64,000 nucleotides of DNA from Diplocarpon mali (lineage: Eukaryota > Ascomycota > Leotiomycetes > Helotiales > Drepanopezizaceae): contig JAENRP010000218.1 of NCBI GenBank assembly GCA_024741835.1, positions 1 to 64,000 on the forward strand, written 5' to 3'. The number at the start of each line of letters is the position of its first letter. The first letter of the stretch is position 1. A program made the translations under genes and the position numbers. The notes below the pieces were generated by a model. The model searched no databases. It worked only from the letters and a program-made list of their open reading frames with translations, and was not told the DNA's origin. Shown one piece after another: positions 39,401-51,865 of the stretch.

Positions 39401-41519
39401 TAATTTCTCTAGTCTTAGATATGCGAATCTTTTATATATTAGCTAATACTTTAATAGGCTTTCGGCTTCTAATAGTTTTAGTAGCCTATTATTAGTTAAT
39501 ACTTTATTATTAGTAGCTAGAAAGGACTAGTAATAGTAGTTTGAGGTTTTGCTATTTTCTAATTGCAAGCCTGGCTTAGGAGTTGTTTTTAGTAAAATCG
39601 CAAGATCTACTTATAGTCTTAGCTTAGGAGTTATTTCTAACGAATTCGCGAATTTCACTTGTAGTCCTAATCTAGGAGTCATTTCTGCGAATTTTACTTG
39701 CGATCCTAGCTTAAGAGTTATTATTAGCAAATCTGCAGAATCTATTTATAATCCTAGCCTAAGAGTTATTTCTATTAAATTCACTTATGATCTTAGCTTA
39801 AGAGTTATCTTTAAGGATACTTTACAATCTACTTATAGTCTTAGCTTAAGAGTCATTTTCGCAAGTTTCACTTGCGATCCTAGCTTAAGAGTCTATCTAT
39901 TCTCCTTATCCTTACTTAATTATATTAAAGTAAAAAGTGCACTTTCCTTAAAGGAATCTACTTATAAGTCCGGCCTAAGAGTCAATTTCTATAATATTAC
40001 CTTTGAGATAATATAAAGTCTATCTTTGATTTTAGCCTTAAAGATCACTTTATAGTTATTATTTATAAACTATATAAATTAATTATTAAAAACTCTTATA
40101 TAATTCAACTTTATATAAATCTTATAGCTAGATAAAAGATTAATACCTAAGTTAAGCATAAGGAGAACATTTTATAAAAGGAAAGAAATGCTAGTAATAT
40201 TTATCTCTACTATACTTATCAAATCTGTATATAACCTTCTACTATTAACCTTAATAAAGCGCCTTTTTATTTTAATAAGCGGGCCTTTAAATAGGTAGGA
40301 TTTATTAGTTATATATACTATATAACTAGTATTACTATACTAATCGGATTTAAGGATCTTATAGAGATCGGCTTTTAAGATATAAGCATCTTTATTATAA
40401 TTATCATTTAAATTATTAAAAGTGGATTTAAGTTTAAATAACCTATTATTATTATTAGAGGTATTTGCTAAAGTTCTGGCTAAATAGCCTTTTCCTTTGC
40501 CTTTCTTTAATAGTTGCAGCCTTCGGCGGGATAAGGGCAATTTACTTTTTAACTTCTACTTTAATTGCTTCTTAATATTAAAGCTAGCAACTATATCGAT
40601 CAGTTGCCTTCTAACTTTATAATTAGTAATATTATAAGCACTATTATAGAAGTAGTATTCTTAATAAGCTTAAGGGCTTATCCTATGCTCCTTCCTCTTC
40701 TTAGGCTTATTATTGCCTTATAACGCAGCATTTGCCAACTTAGAGCGTCCTTTAAGATCTTACTTAATAGTTTAAAAGAGGTCGATCTTCTTATAGATCT
40801 TAAGGTTAGGTTAGATAAGAAGAGATTATTTCGCAATAGCGAACTTAAGAGGGAGGCTATTAAGTAGGAAATTAAAAAGCTAAGTTTCCTTAAAAGTTAT
40901 AGCTATCCTAGGATCTATAGCTCTTACTTTCCTTTTTACTTTATATAGTATAGATTAAGTAGAGTCTATATTTATATCTATATCCTTACTATCTTTATCT
41001 TTTCTATATTAAAATAAAGTGATCTACTATAATAGATGCTAAGTATTAAGGGTAGTTGTCTAAGAGTATTTTGCCTTTAATATATCCTATCTTATCTTTA
41101 TATTATTATAAACTTAAATAAAATCTTAGTCTTTATTATTTAAACCTTTATTAATCTTAAGCTTGCATTTAGCTAAGGCTAACTTATACTTATTCTCCTT
41201 TTCTATATTTAAAATCTACCTTTAGGATTCTTAGTTATTATCTATTAAAGCTCTTAGGCTAAGCTTATTTAATATATCTGGCAAATCTTTAGCAGTTATA
41301 TTAGCTATTAAAGTAGAAGTAGACAAATCGGTAGAGGGAGTATAAAGGGCTATTCTTACGTATTTAATAAGTGTCTTTTGAATTGCCATTTCAATGCCTT
41401 TGCTTTTAAAGTAAAGCTCTAAATCGTCGAACTATTATTGCTAGTTCTTTTAAAAGAGTTAGAGGTCTTTAGGTCTAGTATTTTAATCGGAATTAGAAGC
41501 TATTGCTATTTCAAATCGA
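36482..41519 (-). pseudogene. gag-pol: Copia B gag-pol, RIP-degraded
   Basis: The counterpart of Copia A 20,374-25,401, with start ATA (41,519) and stop at 36,482-36,484. Its length is not an exact multiple of three relative to that start, so small indels are present besides RIP stops. A stretch at 40,540-40,340 retains 66 open codons of the gag C-terminal region (basic, GKGKGYLARTLA). The palindrome array lies at about 39,560-39,985. Confidence 0.82.
39556..39985 (-). repeat. In-frame palindrome array in Copia B
   Basis: The same array as in Copia A, on the minus strand. The opposite strand stays open for 155 codons (39,549-40,016) because each unit is a multiple of three and RIP stops fall in the sense frame. 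That antisense frame (repeats of SLRVI) is not a gene. Confidence 0.8.
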
Positions 41520-41894
41520 ATTATATTAAAATCAAATAAATTAAATAGTTAAAGGCACTCCTCCTATTAAAAAGTCGAAATGATTAAATAGTAGGTATTA
41601 TAGAAGTATTAAATAGGGAGGAAGTCCTTTTATCGAAAAGGGTTTTTAGGCTATAACGCAGGGAATTATACCTCTTATAAAATATAGTAAAGCAAGGAAT
41701 TATACCTCTTGCAGTATTAAAGGGGTTATAAAGCAAGGAATCATACCTCTTATAATATAGGTTGGCTAAATAGGGAATCATACCTCCTATTTGCCAATTG
41801 CTTACCTCTTATTATAAGTCTCGTTCAACTTCCTACTAATAGTTGCAGCGCAAGTGCTTTCTAAAGGAAGTTAATAATCTATTATTAGTCTATC

Positions 41895-41908
41895 TAAGGC
41901 TTATAACC
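41895..41908 (-). other. Copia B primer-binding site, half-tRNA type
   Basis: TAAGGCTTATAACC on the plus strand, the reverse complement of GGTTATAAGCCTTA, directly inside the 5' LTR. See Copia A. Confidence 0.65.
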
Positions 41909-42104
41909 TATTAAGCTTAAGTAAGTCGGCGCAGTAGGTATAAGAAACTTCTAAAGGTCGATAGTCGATATATTAGTAAGAGTTAAGGAAGAAAGGTTAC
42001 CCCTTTCTTCCTTTATAGCTATATATGTATCAATATCCTACTGACTAAGCAGTAGGGTCATATGATAATACATCAGAGTGATAGCTGTATCACCTATCTT
42101 AATA
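41909..42104 (-). repeat. Copia B 5' LTR
   Basis: 196 bp, matching the other three LTRs of this family, followed by TSD GCGTT. Confidence 0.93.
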
Positions 42105-42549
42105 GCGTTTTCCATTTAAGAAAGGATTTAATAATATCTTTACTTATATAATTATAGTAGTAAGGAAGTTAAGAAATCATATCCTCTTATATAATACTAA
42201 AATTGTAATAAGTTTCCTTATATTACTTAAGGAAATTAGTAATATTGGCGCCTATAAAGTAAGGAGCGCTAAGGGAACTAGGAAGGGGAAAGTGATTAGT
42301 AATAGCCTTAAATGCGGCTATTATCATTTTATACTAACTATCTAAGTTAATAGAATTTATAAGGGGTAAAGGGGAAGCTTTAATATTGCGAGATTAATTA
42401 TTAAAAAGAGTACTTTGAAATTTAAAAGGGCTTAAAGAATATTTAGAATCCAAGTCAATCTTAAAGTGATTAAGACGAGTTTGAAAAGATTTAGATAAAG
42501 GGTTAGTGAAAAGTTTAAAATTATTATTATTATTAGTATTTTTAAGCAT
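42105..42549 (-). pseudogene. gag: Y gag, N-terminal part
   Basis: Starts at an intact ATG (42,549) and matches X 2,275-2,718 in reverse. An Asn-rich stretch follows the start. It is truncated by Copia B and continues at 35,965. This copy gives the best view of the original gag start. Confidence 0.75.
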
Positions 42550-43306
42550 TGATATTAAAAAAGTAGGTAGTAGTCCTAAGTTATTTAAAGATATCTTTTT
42601 ATCCTCTTACTCGTAGGCTAGGCCTAGGAGTAGAATTTCGGATTCTATTAAAAGTTTAATCTAAGTTTGCTAAAAGATTTTAAATAGGTACTAAATAGCT
42701 AATAAGAGCGTTGCGACTAATCGCAATAAGATAAGGTTTATCTAATTAAGGATCAATTTTTAAAATAAGGTTTATATCTAAGATTCTTCTTAGCCTTTAG
42801 GCCAATTCTTATTAGTCCTTAAAATAAAGGGGTCTTTAGAAACGATTCTAAGGCAATTTTTAGAGTTTTATTAAGCTAAGGCGGCTGAATTATTAGATTC
42901 GGATTTCTAAGGATTCTAAGGAGGCACTTCCAATTGGAGTTTGCACTTAATATTATTTAAGTACTTGAAACCACTGCTATTTAAAATTACTATTATAGGG
43001 TTTGCCAAACTTTTTATACTAGGAAGCCGAAAATTCCGAAAATCTCAAAGTTAAGGAAGAAAATAGGGGTTTTTAAAGCAAAGCCGAAAAGGGAAAATCT
43101 AAGGTTATTAATAGTTGTTAAATGAAAATCGACAGTTTTAAGTAATTAGGCGATTAAAGATAAGGGTTTTAAAGTTGATTAAAATGCTATAAGTGTTTTA
43201 AAGACGTATTTTTCGAAAGGCCAGTCTTTTATCTGCGAATTAAGAGATTAATAAGGTCGTATAAGGATGGAAATCTTAAGAAATCGGTCTTTGCATAGGT
43301 CACTAA

Positions 43307-43551
43307 TATAAAATAGAAGGGAAATAATATAAGAATAGGCCTAAGGGAAGACTTAAAAACAAAAGGAGGAAGCACTATAAGCGGGCTCTCTTAGATAAGA
43401 TATTAGGAATAAGTCTTAAGTATAAGGTATATTTAGTACTATAGCGATATACGCTATCTTTATATATAGAAGATGGCCCTTTTATCCTCCTACCGTTTTG
43501 CGCTGATTATGTAATATATGTCATAAGACCTATCCATCTTAGGTCTTCATA
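43307..43551 (-). repeat. Y 5' LTR
   Basis: 245 bp. Read on the minus strand it starts TATGAAGACC and ends TTTTATA, followed by the primer-site segment TTAGTGACCTATGC. It is the reverse of the X LTRs. The outer edge at 43,551 abuts Z coding sequence. Confidence 0.9.
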
Positions 43552-46500
43552 CTATTTGACCTAGTACTTTAAGTTCCCTTAAGATAGGTATATACTTAAT
43601 ATCTTAAATACTTTATACTCTTTTTACCTTATAATCTTTTCTATAATAGGCTAGGGTTGTTTCTAACTTAGCAAAGGGTTCTATAGATCTTTGAATAATA
43701 GCTTTAGCGTAAAGATATTATATATTATAGAACCTATAGGCAGCTTGATTTAATATGAATTGCCTACCTTCTTAAGAACCTTGAAAGGACTATCCTATTA
43801 ATTAGCCAGTTTCCTACTAAGGCAGTAGTTCTTAAGATTTTTTATTAAAAGGTAGACTATATCTTTAGGTTTTTAATCAATCTCCCTTTAGTATTAATTC
43901 ATAGACTTACGTATTTTCTCTTAAGCGTATTCTATATTACCTTTTGCTACTTCTTAGGCTAAGTGCATCCTTTCTACTATTAGCCTAGCCTTTGCTTAAT
44001 TCAATCTCTCTTACGGATTAGACGGTTTTAAAGAGATCCAGTCCTAACTTATCTAAGGTATAACTCTATACTTAAGCTAATATAAGGTTATACTAATCGA
44101 AGTATAAAAGAGAGTAGATTATATATAATCTATTAATAGAATTAGCTTACTTTAATTATCTTAATAGTAATTAATAAAAGGCTATAGCCTTAAATTAATA
44201 TACTTATTTATAATCTCCATTTAGCCGTTAGTCTTCTTATAGTATGCTATAGAGAGTTTAATCTTAATACTAATAATATAATAGAACTCTCTTTAAAATG
44301 AAGAGACGAATTAGGGACCTTAGTCTAAGGTAATTATCTTTAGAGTATAGCCGAATCGATATATCTATTAAATAAATAATCAGGCAGTTCCTTAAGCGTC
44401 GATATCTTTTTAATAAAGGATTGTAATAGCGCTTTTACTAAGTTGGTTTATAAAAACCAGGATTCGATCAAAACTGTACTTATTAAAAGGGAAATCCTTA
44501 AAATCTATATATAAGTACTATATAAGATAGTTAGGAATAAAGAAGGGCTATAAAAGGCCTTATTATTTAATTATCTTCGAATATAAGAATTGATAAGGTC
44601 TGCAATTTATAATAAATCTTTTATAATCCGAACCTATCCTAACCTAATAGTACTTAAGAGCAAAAAGCTAATAGGTCTTTAAGCTATTAAGGTGCGCGCT
44701 TAAAGGTTAATTATAAGCTTTCTAAATTAGATAAGTGTATAAGGGAGTATTATAGCATATATAAAGACGCTCCTTAAAGTAAAGCAATCTATCTTTTAAG
44801 GAGTAGTTCTTAAAGAGGTTAGTGCGAATCTTTTAAAAGGATTTGCAATTATTTTAATAAAGCTTTTCAATTAAATTAAAGGAATCCTTAGGTCGATTTA
44901 AGGTCGAATCAAGAGTATCGGTTGATATTAGGGTAAAGGTACCTTCGGCAGATTCGGCGAGAAATTTATCGGCTAGTTCGGTATTAATTTAAGGGTCTAA
45001 TTAGGCTAGGGAAATCAGAACCTAGGATCGGCTATCTAGCTTCGCTTATTTATAAACTGGCATATCCTACTCTTAGCGGCTAAGAATATTAGCCTTTTGG
45101 TTATCTTTACTAAAAGTATATACAATTTGAAAATTGAAGTTAAATAAAAATTCCATTTATTGGTACTATTTCGCAATTAGAACCTTAGTAGTTATAAAGT
45201 ACTTAAGGGAGTAATAATCTAAGTAAATATCAACTTGCTCCTTAAGTAATATAAGCTTAGGTCTCTATTTATAGTAGGATTCAATAATAGTAAAGAGTTC
45301 CTTATTATATATTTCCTAATTAGGTTCATAGCTAAAGAGTATATATAAATAGAAGCCAATTAGGTACTATTGCTTATTAAAGTATTATTAAGAAAGTACT
45401 TTAGCGATAATACCGTTAGAAGCATCAGTTTCCAGCTTTATAAGTAAGTTAGGGTCAAAATGGTAAATCTGCTAAATTAAAAGCAACTACTTATAAAGCT
45501 CTTTAAAAGCGATTCGGCACTCTTCTATCTAATTCTAAGGCATTATCGGTTGGGTTAAAATAGAAAGGGGTTTGGCAATTAGCCTAAAGTTGCAAATGAA
45601 TTATCGATAGAACTTATAAAATCCTAAGTAAGACTTCATTTTAATAATAGTTTTTAAGTACTTCTAATTATATAATAGTTCGACCTTTTTAAGGTCTAGT
45701 TCGATCTTAATTATTATTAGAATATATTTAAGATATTAAGTTTAAGTAATATAGAACTTGCACTTTTTAATATTTGCTTAAAGGCTAGCCTTTAAGAGTC
45801 GTTTTAGCACCTTTTTAATATAGCCCTAGTGCTCTTTAATATTCTTAAAGTAAATCAAAATATTATTTAAGTATATTATATAAAAATCATTTAAATAATT
45901 TAAAAGAATATTATTTATATACTGCTAGTAAGTACTAGGTCTATTATAGAGGCCAAATAGGAGAACCTTACATTTATAGGATCTATACCTTATTCGAAAG
46001 GTAGTATATTCCTTTAATTCAAGGTCCATTTGTATCCGATTAAAAGCAGCTCGAATATTTAGTTTTATAAAAATCTTGGCTTTAGATACTTGCTTTAAAA
46101 GCTTATCTATCCTTAGAATCGGGTAAGCGTCTTTTTAAGTTAATGCGTTTAGCTTTTGATAGTTTATATAAAATCGGAGGCTACTATCGGCCTTCTTTAT
46201 AAATAGTACTAGCGAAGCGAAAGGGCTAGTACTTGTTTTAATAAAGCCTTTATTTAAATTCTTAAGTAAATACTCCTTTATAACCTTAAGCTCCTTAGTA
46301 GATTAATAGTAGAAGGGCGAATAGGCGTTAGACAAAGGCCCTTTTAGCTATATCTTATAATTGTAATACTAATAGGAAGGGAGGGTATCTGCATCCCTTT
46401 TTAAGAAGGCTTATCTTAAAGATTAGTACTATTTTAAGAGTCGATTATTAATTAGCTTTTCAATATTAGGATTCTTAAGCTTATATCTTTCCTTTAGAAT

Positions 46501-48800
46501 CCTATCTACTTTATAAATACTGGTTTAAAAGAACTCAGTCTTTTTACACTTTATATTATAATAAAAGGTATTAGTACTAATTTCGCAAATAGGAATCGCA
46601 GATTTAGGGCATTTGCAAATAGGGTTAGAATATAGTCGATTCATATTAGACTATTTTCTTAGATCTAGCTTAATTATAGGCAGGGGCGCTAGCCTAGTAA
46701 TAGCAATAGGGATCTTGCGCCTAGCTAGGACTATTAAATTGATATAAGACTATCTTCTATTAATTTGTCAAGCTTCGTCTATAGCTATTTCCTATTCTTT
46801 ATAATTGATATCGGCTTAATAATTGGATCGGATCCAAAGTCCTTTAAAAGGGAGAAGACGAATAACGATTTCCTTTGCGAATTGGGGAGATAGGAGGTAA
46901 TATAAAGACTATACGAATCGGTTTTCCTTCGGATCAAGTTTAAGTTAGAATCGGCGTATCCATTTGACTTTAATAATAGCGTCGCGCTAGCCTAAGTTGA
47001 AAATAACCTAAAGGCAGTTATAAATACGCCTTTTATCAATTATTAAATAAAAGCGCATATAGTATATAGCTTATGCGCAAATAGTATTCTAAAATCTATA
47101 AATAGGAATAAGGGCTAGAAGAGGAAAAATTTTAAAGCTAGTCGCTTTTAAAAGATATATAAAAAGGGAACGATTTAAAAATAAGTAATTAAGGACTTTA
47201 GTATCTACTAAAGCTAATAATAATACTTTAAGTCCATTTATACTAATAGTATAAGAGGTTAGGAATTGCTTCCCTTCTATTAAAGAGTTAAGATCTAGCT
47301 TTAATAAGTTGCACTTTCGCAGGCCTAAGTAGGAGTCTTTTCCTAAGCCTCTTCATTTTCCTAATCTTCCTCTATTTTAATCCTATTCTTAATTAAGTCT
47401 AAAGTCGGATTAGATTCCTTTATATCTTTTAAGGTATTAATCTTACTTATAAAAGGGAACTTAGTCTTATAGTAACTAGTTTTACTATAAGTCTAATAGG
47501 TAGCTTGCTTAAAGGGCAAAGTAGGAGAACTAGCCTTAGTTAGCGTATCTTAGCGAAAAGGGGTAATCGGCTTTAAGGCTAGTAGCCTAGAGACTTAGGT
47601 GGTACTTCTAGTACTTAGACCGCGAGCAGTCTTATTAAGGAGCGAATCGGATGTCTTTTAATATAATACTAAGGTTGCCTTGCTTTTAGTTAAAAGGTTG
47701 AAAAGTTAATTACTTTAGCATTTTATATTAAGGGCATTTAATTAATTAACTATAATAGTATAGTCCTTTCCTTAAGAGGCCTTAGCTAAGGCGTAGGTAG
47801 CTTTAAGCTAAGGGGTAATCTTATTCTATATAAAGAAGAACTACTCAGATCTTAAGACCTCTTCTTAGATTATAGTAGATTAGAATCAGGCTTAAAACTA
47901 AAGGAAAGTTTCTTTAAAATGACCGGCTTCTCTTATATAGAGGTAGTAGAAAGTAAATTAGAATAGGTCTACCTTTTAGCTAATTAAAAAGTAACTGCTT
48001 AGCAGTTCTACTATTTCTTAACAGTTTCAAAAGGGGTTAGTCTTTAAGAGGTACTAGGGTTTAAGGTACATTTAGGCTTATCTTATAGTAGATCCTTAAA
48101 TAAGGGCTTAGCGAGCTCGCTCATTTAAATACAAGTCGGCATTGACTTGCAATTGGTCTTAGACTAAAGCTAACTACTACTTATATATTAAAGAGGTCCT
48201 ATTATTAAAGGGGGTAATCTTTTCAATTAGCTGAATTTTTAGCCGTTTTATATTTATATCGACTTTTAAAGGAGGCTAGGTCTCTTAAGGGTAGGTAGAT
48301 TCTCACTTAATAGTCTAATATACGCGCTAAGCCGTCTCTTAGCTTTAATAAGCTAGGGTCTTTAGGCTAAAGATAGCCTAAGCAATCCTACTAATCTTAC
48401 TTTATAATTATTAATTAAATTAATCTTAGTATTATAAGGATTCCTTTAAACCTAAGACTATTCTTTATAAGACGTTCGGGTTCGAAAAGTCTTGCTTATC
48501 TCAATTGGCTTAGCTATAGTATTATAGTCTCTTGCCCTTAATAGCAAAGGAAGGTCCGGCCCTAAGGGCTAAGGTAAGGGTACTCCCTATAAAAGCTAGT
48601 TCCTTAAACGAACTGGGTATATTCTAAGTTTGCTAACTTCCGGCTAATAGGGAATTCATTTTACCGATTTTGGTTTTAGTAATAATTCAGTTAAAAAGGG
48701 GTTCTATAGAAAAAGGGTTCTAGTAGTATAGTGCTCTCTTAACTTCTGCCTATAGCACTTTTATAAAAGGAGTAGTTAAGAAAATCCGACTAATAAAAGC
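43552..48800 (-). pseudogene. gag-pol: Z gag-pol with C-terminal chromodomain fragment, RIP-degraded
   Basis: RT is clear on the minus strand: at about 46,255-46,100 it reads NLNKGFIKTSTSPFASLVLF, then IKKADSSLRFYINYQKLNAL. The active site at about 45,880 is YLNNILIYF, from YLDDILIYS, with both Asp lost. RNase H and the tether lie at about 45,550-45,050, ending NILSR near 45,080, and integrase follows. At 43,870-43,660 is a typical GKVYLL/GPFKVL-like integrase C-terminus. Then comes a chromodomain start (YKVFKILSIYLSQGNLKYQV, 43,620-43,560, one stop read as Q) that breaks off at the Trp codon of the usual KWKGY. Gag occupies roughly 47,400-48,800 but its limits are unclear. Confidence 0.72.
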
Positions 48801-49250
48801 GTTCCTCGATTATATTAATTAATAAGCTATACTTAAGCTCCTAGTTTATTTAAGAGATCTCTAGGATCCTGACTCTATTAAAAGTCGAAATAACCGCGAA
48901 TCGATTTTCAAAAGGGGTAGGATATTATTAAAAGCTATCCTTAGCAGAGAAGAACTTCTTTATTTAATATAATAATATAGAACCGCCGAAGTGTAAGATT
49001 AAGTATAAGAGTAAGAAGTAGTATAAAAGGCATATTCTATAAGTCTAATATAAAAGAAATAAAGAAGTTAAAGAGCCCTCTTTAAGGGAGAGCCCTTTTT
49101 CCTTATATATATAAGTAGCTTAAGGCTCTTTATCCGTTTATATAATATTATATAAGAATATCCTTTTACACCTTTAGGGTCGATTCGAGATAACCCTATA
49201 TCGAATCGAGATTGTAAAACCTTAAAACACTATACTCCCAGGTAATTGCA
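43552..49250 (-). mobile_element. Z: Ty3/Gypsy chromovirus, 3' end displaced by Y
   Basis: A Gypsy element of a different type from X/Y. The 3' coding end is cut at 43,551 inside the chromodomain by the Y insertion; the remaining codons and 3' LTR should lie left of the window. The 5' edge is placed near 49,250, where the RNase H frame of W ends and TGCAATTACC begins on the minus strand. Because the 3' LTR is not visible, the 5' LTR length and TSD cannot be read here. The stretch from about 48,800 to 49,250 holds LTR and leader without a frame. Confidence 0.75.
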
Positions 49251-51355
49251 CTAAGTGGAGGTGCAGCCGTTATATAAATAAGGTAATCGATCGAATTGTA
49301 TATTAAGGTCGGCGAATAGCTTTAGCATTTAAGCTACCTCTCTCGAGCTGTTAAAAGCTGCTATTATCTCGGCTTATTTACTACTTAGAGAAGTAGATTT
49401 TTGCCTATTTGCAGCCTAGCTAATAACTCCTCTATTGTACTTAATAAGCCAGCCTTAGAATGACTTCCTATCGTTCTTAATAGCTTAAGTAGCATCTATA
49501 TAAGCGTCGAATTGATTTGGTTCGCCTTTTCCATATGTAATTCTATCTTCGGTAGTCTTTTATAAGTATTGCAAAAGGGGTTTCGTAGCTTAGAAGTGAT
49601 CTTATAAAGGGGTTGCCATATGCTATGCCAATTGGCCGATAATATAGGAGATATCTGGCCTTATAAGGTTCGAGGGGTATATAACGCTTCCTTTAATCTA
49701 CTAGTAAAGTAAGATATTATTAGGTTATAATAGCTTATTAGTATAAGCTTTATCTATACCTAATTTCTTTAATACTATACTAGCTAAGGCTAGTAGGTTG
49801 TTCCCTTTGCAATTAGCTATTCTAAATCTATTAAGAATCTTCTTAATATAGTCTGTTTAATAGATTTGTAGCGTTTTAGCCTTGCGATCTTATTCAACTT
49901 GTATTCTAATGAAGGTATTAATTGGCCTTAGGTCTTTTCCTTTCTAAGTATTGAGAATCTTCTTTTTAAGGTAATCGCAATCTTATTGTTTTCTAATAAT
50001 TAGCATATTATCTATAAAGACTAATATATACGCAGTTGTATCATTAGCTTGATTTTCCTATATAAATAGATTTAGATCTGCTTTAGCACTTTATAGGCTA
50101 GCCTTCTCTATTTCATCTTTGACTAGTAGCCACTATTCTTAAGGTGCTTGTTTTAAGCTATATAATGACCTTAGAAGCTTAATATAGGCTTGTTTTCCTT
50201 AAAGTTAAAGGTATAATTTGTAGAATAGGTCGCATTTATCATCTAATAGTGCTATATATACGTCTTCAGCTAAGTATACATTTAAGAAGGCTATATCGAT
50301 ATCGATTTGCTTGATTTCCAGGTCTCTTAAGGCTGCAAAGGCGAGTAGAACTTATAGAGTTATATGCTTAATAATGCTAGCAAAAGTATCGAAGTAATCT
50401 ACCTTATACTATTACTTATAGCCTTTTAGTACAATTCGAGCCTTTCTTCTTACTAATACTCTATTTACGATCTTATTTCGCAGAACTAATCTCGATTTCA
50501 TTAGCTTTCTCTTAATAGGAGGTTTACCTAATATTATTTTAAAGGTTCCTGCTGATTTTATAGCTTCGAATTCACTAAGTATTGCTTCTCTTTATTCTTT
50601 TAGATTTTGACTTAGCGCGTTATATACTAATATTACCTCTATAGGAATAGTTGGTTGATTTCCTATAGAGGTCAACGCACTCTCTTACGTATTAACCTTA
50701 CCAAATACTCGTTTTAGCTTTAACTTCCTACTATACCGTAAGGTAGGAATCTTTATTTGCTTTAAAACGCGCTAATCAGACGCTTTAAGGATATTTTCTA
50801 TCACCCTTTAAGGTATAGTACCTCTTACTTCAGCTTGCCTATTTTCTAACGACTCTAATATTATAGGTCTTTTAGTACTATATACTCTCTTAGTTTCATA
50901 TACTAGCCTTTCTATAGCTTGTATAAGAGGTCTTTTAGTAATATCTACTAGCCTTATAGGTCTTATTGAGCTTATAGTACTATATGCTAGCCTCTTCTTC
51001 TGCAGTCTTTCCTACTATACTTCTCTTATATTATACATTGAGTATTTGTCAAATTTAACATTAGCAAATATCAGTTTTTTTAAAGTCTCAACGTTTAATA
51101 GCTTATACGTTTTCGAGCTTATTATACTTATAAGTATCTAAGCTCCTCTTATAGTTCTTAACTCGAACTTACCTAGGCCATTTCCTCTATTATTTAATAG
51201 GAACGCTCTTGACCTAAATACTCTGATTTTTAACAGATCTTCCGTACGTTTTAAGTATGCCTCTAATGGAGTTAAGCCTTTAAGCTTTCTAAAAGGTAGT
51301 GCCTTTATAGGCCTCCTATTCTTTAGCCTATAGGCCTATTCTAAGGTATAGTACT
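49251..51355 (-). pseudogene. pol: W reverse transcriptase and RNase H, RIP-degraded
   Basis: Copia RT at about 51,300-49,700, with the active-site region ILVFIDNML at about 50,015 (VDDM originally). The RNase H core at about 49,525-49,290 reads FDAYIDAT, then RKSFQGWLIKYNRGVIS, ANRQKSTSLSSKQAEIIAAF and REVAQMLKLFADL, with stops read as Q. It ends in a DNQGC-like segment (LYNGCTST) at the junction with Z. It is the C-terminal part of the frame interrupted by V. Confidence 0.8.
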
Positions 51356-51590
51356 TGTAGCAAGGAGGTTCTCTGATAGTGAACTTGATAGTAAACTAGA
51401 AGAGAGGGCACGAAGAAGTATAAGGTGCAAACGACGATATTAGGTGTCTTAATTCATAAGAGCTCTCTAACTACGAGCTATTTAACAAGGGCTGCCACTA
51501 AGTCATATGGCAAGTCATATAATACATCATATATATGATTTATCATATGACAGATTATATGACAAATATATAATAGGCATTCCTATAACA
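51356..51590 (-). repeat. V 3' LTR
   Basis: 235 bp, TGTAGCAAGG to TCCTATAACA on the plus strand. Its right half is strongly RIP-mutated compared with the other LTR. Confidence 0.94.
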
Positions 51591-51605
51591 CACCCCTCTG
51601 GGGAG
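51591..51605 (-). other. V polypurine tract
   Basis: CACCCCTCTGGGGAG on the plus strand, directly inside the 3' LTR. Read on the minus strand it is CTCCCCAGAGGGGTG, placed where plus-strand priming starts. The CCCC/GGGG arms could also pair. Confidence 0.7.
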
Positions 51606-51750
51606 ACCTTTAAAGGTACTCGCCAGCAATACATATAATATCATAACTTTTATTATAATCTACAGTTTCACATGAAAAATCAACCTACAGATATAGGAAA
51701 TAGAGTAGAGTTCGCTAGCGCGAAATCCACCCCTTAGTAAGCCAAAATCA

Positions 51751-51865
51751 ACTCGCGGGCCCGGCCCAGGAGTAGAAAAAAAATCACCCCTTAATAGAAG
51801 TGCAAAAAAAAAAAATCACCCTATAATAGAGGTGAAAAAAAAATCACCCCTTAATCGAAGTGCAG
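51751..51865 (-). repeat. V 3' repeats: palindrome plus three A-tract units
   Basis: The best-preserved 23-bp palindrome copy (ACTCGCGGGCC then CGGCCCAGGAGT, 51,751-51,773) is followed by three units of roughly 30 bp. Each has an A tract of 8-12 bases, then ATCACCCCTTAATMGAAGTG. The last unit overlaps the end of gag-pol (TAA at 51,853-51,851). The reason for the triplication is unknown. Confidence 0.75.

Larger units (their letters stand above)
35966..42104 (-). mobile_element. Copia B: full-length Ty1/Copia retrotransposon inserted in Y gag
   Basis: Same family as Copia A, opposite orientation, 6,139 bp in both cases. LTRs are 35,966-36,161 and 41,909-42,104. Flanks are ACGTT (35,961-35,965) and GCGTT (42,105-42,109), a 5-bp TSD with one transition. 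Removing it joins the Y gag sequence exactly as seen in X near 2,715. Confidence 0.94.
1..43551 (-). mobile_element. Y: giant Ty3/Gypsy retrotransposon, split by X, Copia A and Copia B, runs off the left edge
   Basis: Y lies on the minus strand with its 5' LTR at 43,307-43,551. Its own sequence is in four pieces: 42,105-43,551, 25,918-35,965, 17,030-19,778 and 1-1,272. The breaks are Copia B, Copia A and X, each flanked by a target-site duplication. The pieces joined are collinear with X from its 5' LTR to about 30 bases before the assembly gap in X, so the 3' LTR of Y must lie a few hundred bases beyond the window. Coding order is gag-protease, RT-RNase H-integrase, ORF2, ORF3, all RIP-degraded. 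Its 5' LTR abuts codons of a chromodomain belonging to element Z, so Y inserted into Z. A 198-bp solo LTR interrupts Y at 26,893-27,090. Confidence 0.88.

Noticed and set aside
39549..40016. 155-codon frame with SLRVI repeats on the plus strand (also 22,056-22,334 minus)
   Set aside because: Antisense of the Copia palindrome array; it stays open because RIP creates stops mainly in the sense frame and the unit is a multiple of three.
19779..42104. Copia A and Copia B as arms of one inverted segmental duplication
   Set aside because: Each has its own TSD (AAAAT and RCGTT) and interrupts a different site of the same element Y.
1273..43551. Terminal inverted repeats of a large DNA transposon (16,785-17,029 against 43,307-43,551 reversed)
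   Set aside because: The same 245-bp sequence is also at 1,273-1,517 in direct orientation with 16,785-17,029 and a TSD, so these are LTRs of two opposite elements, X and Y.
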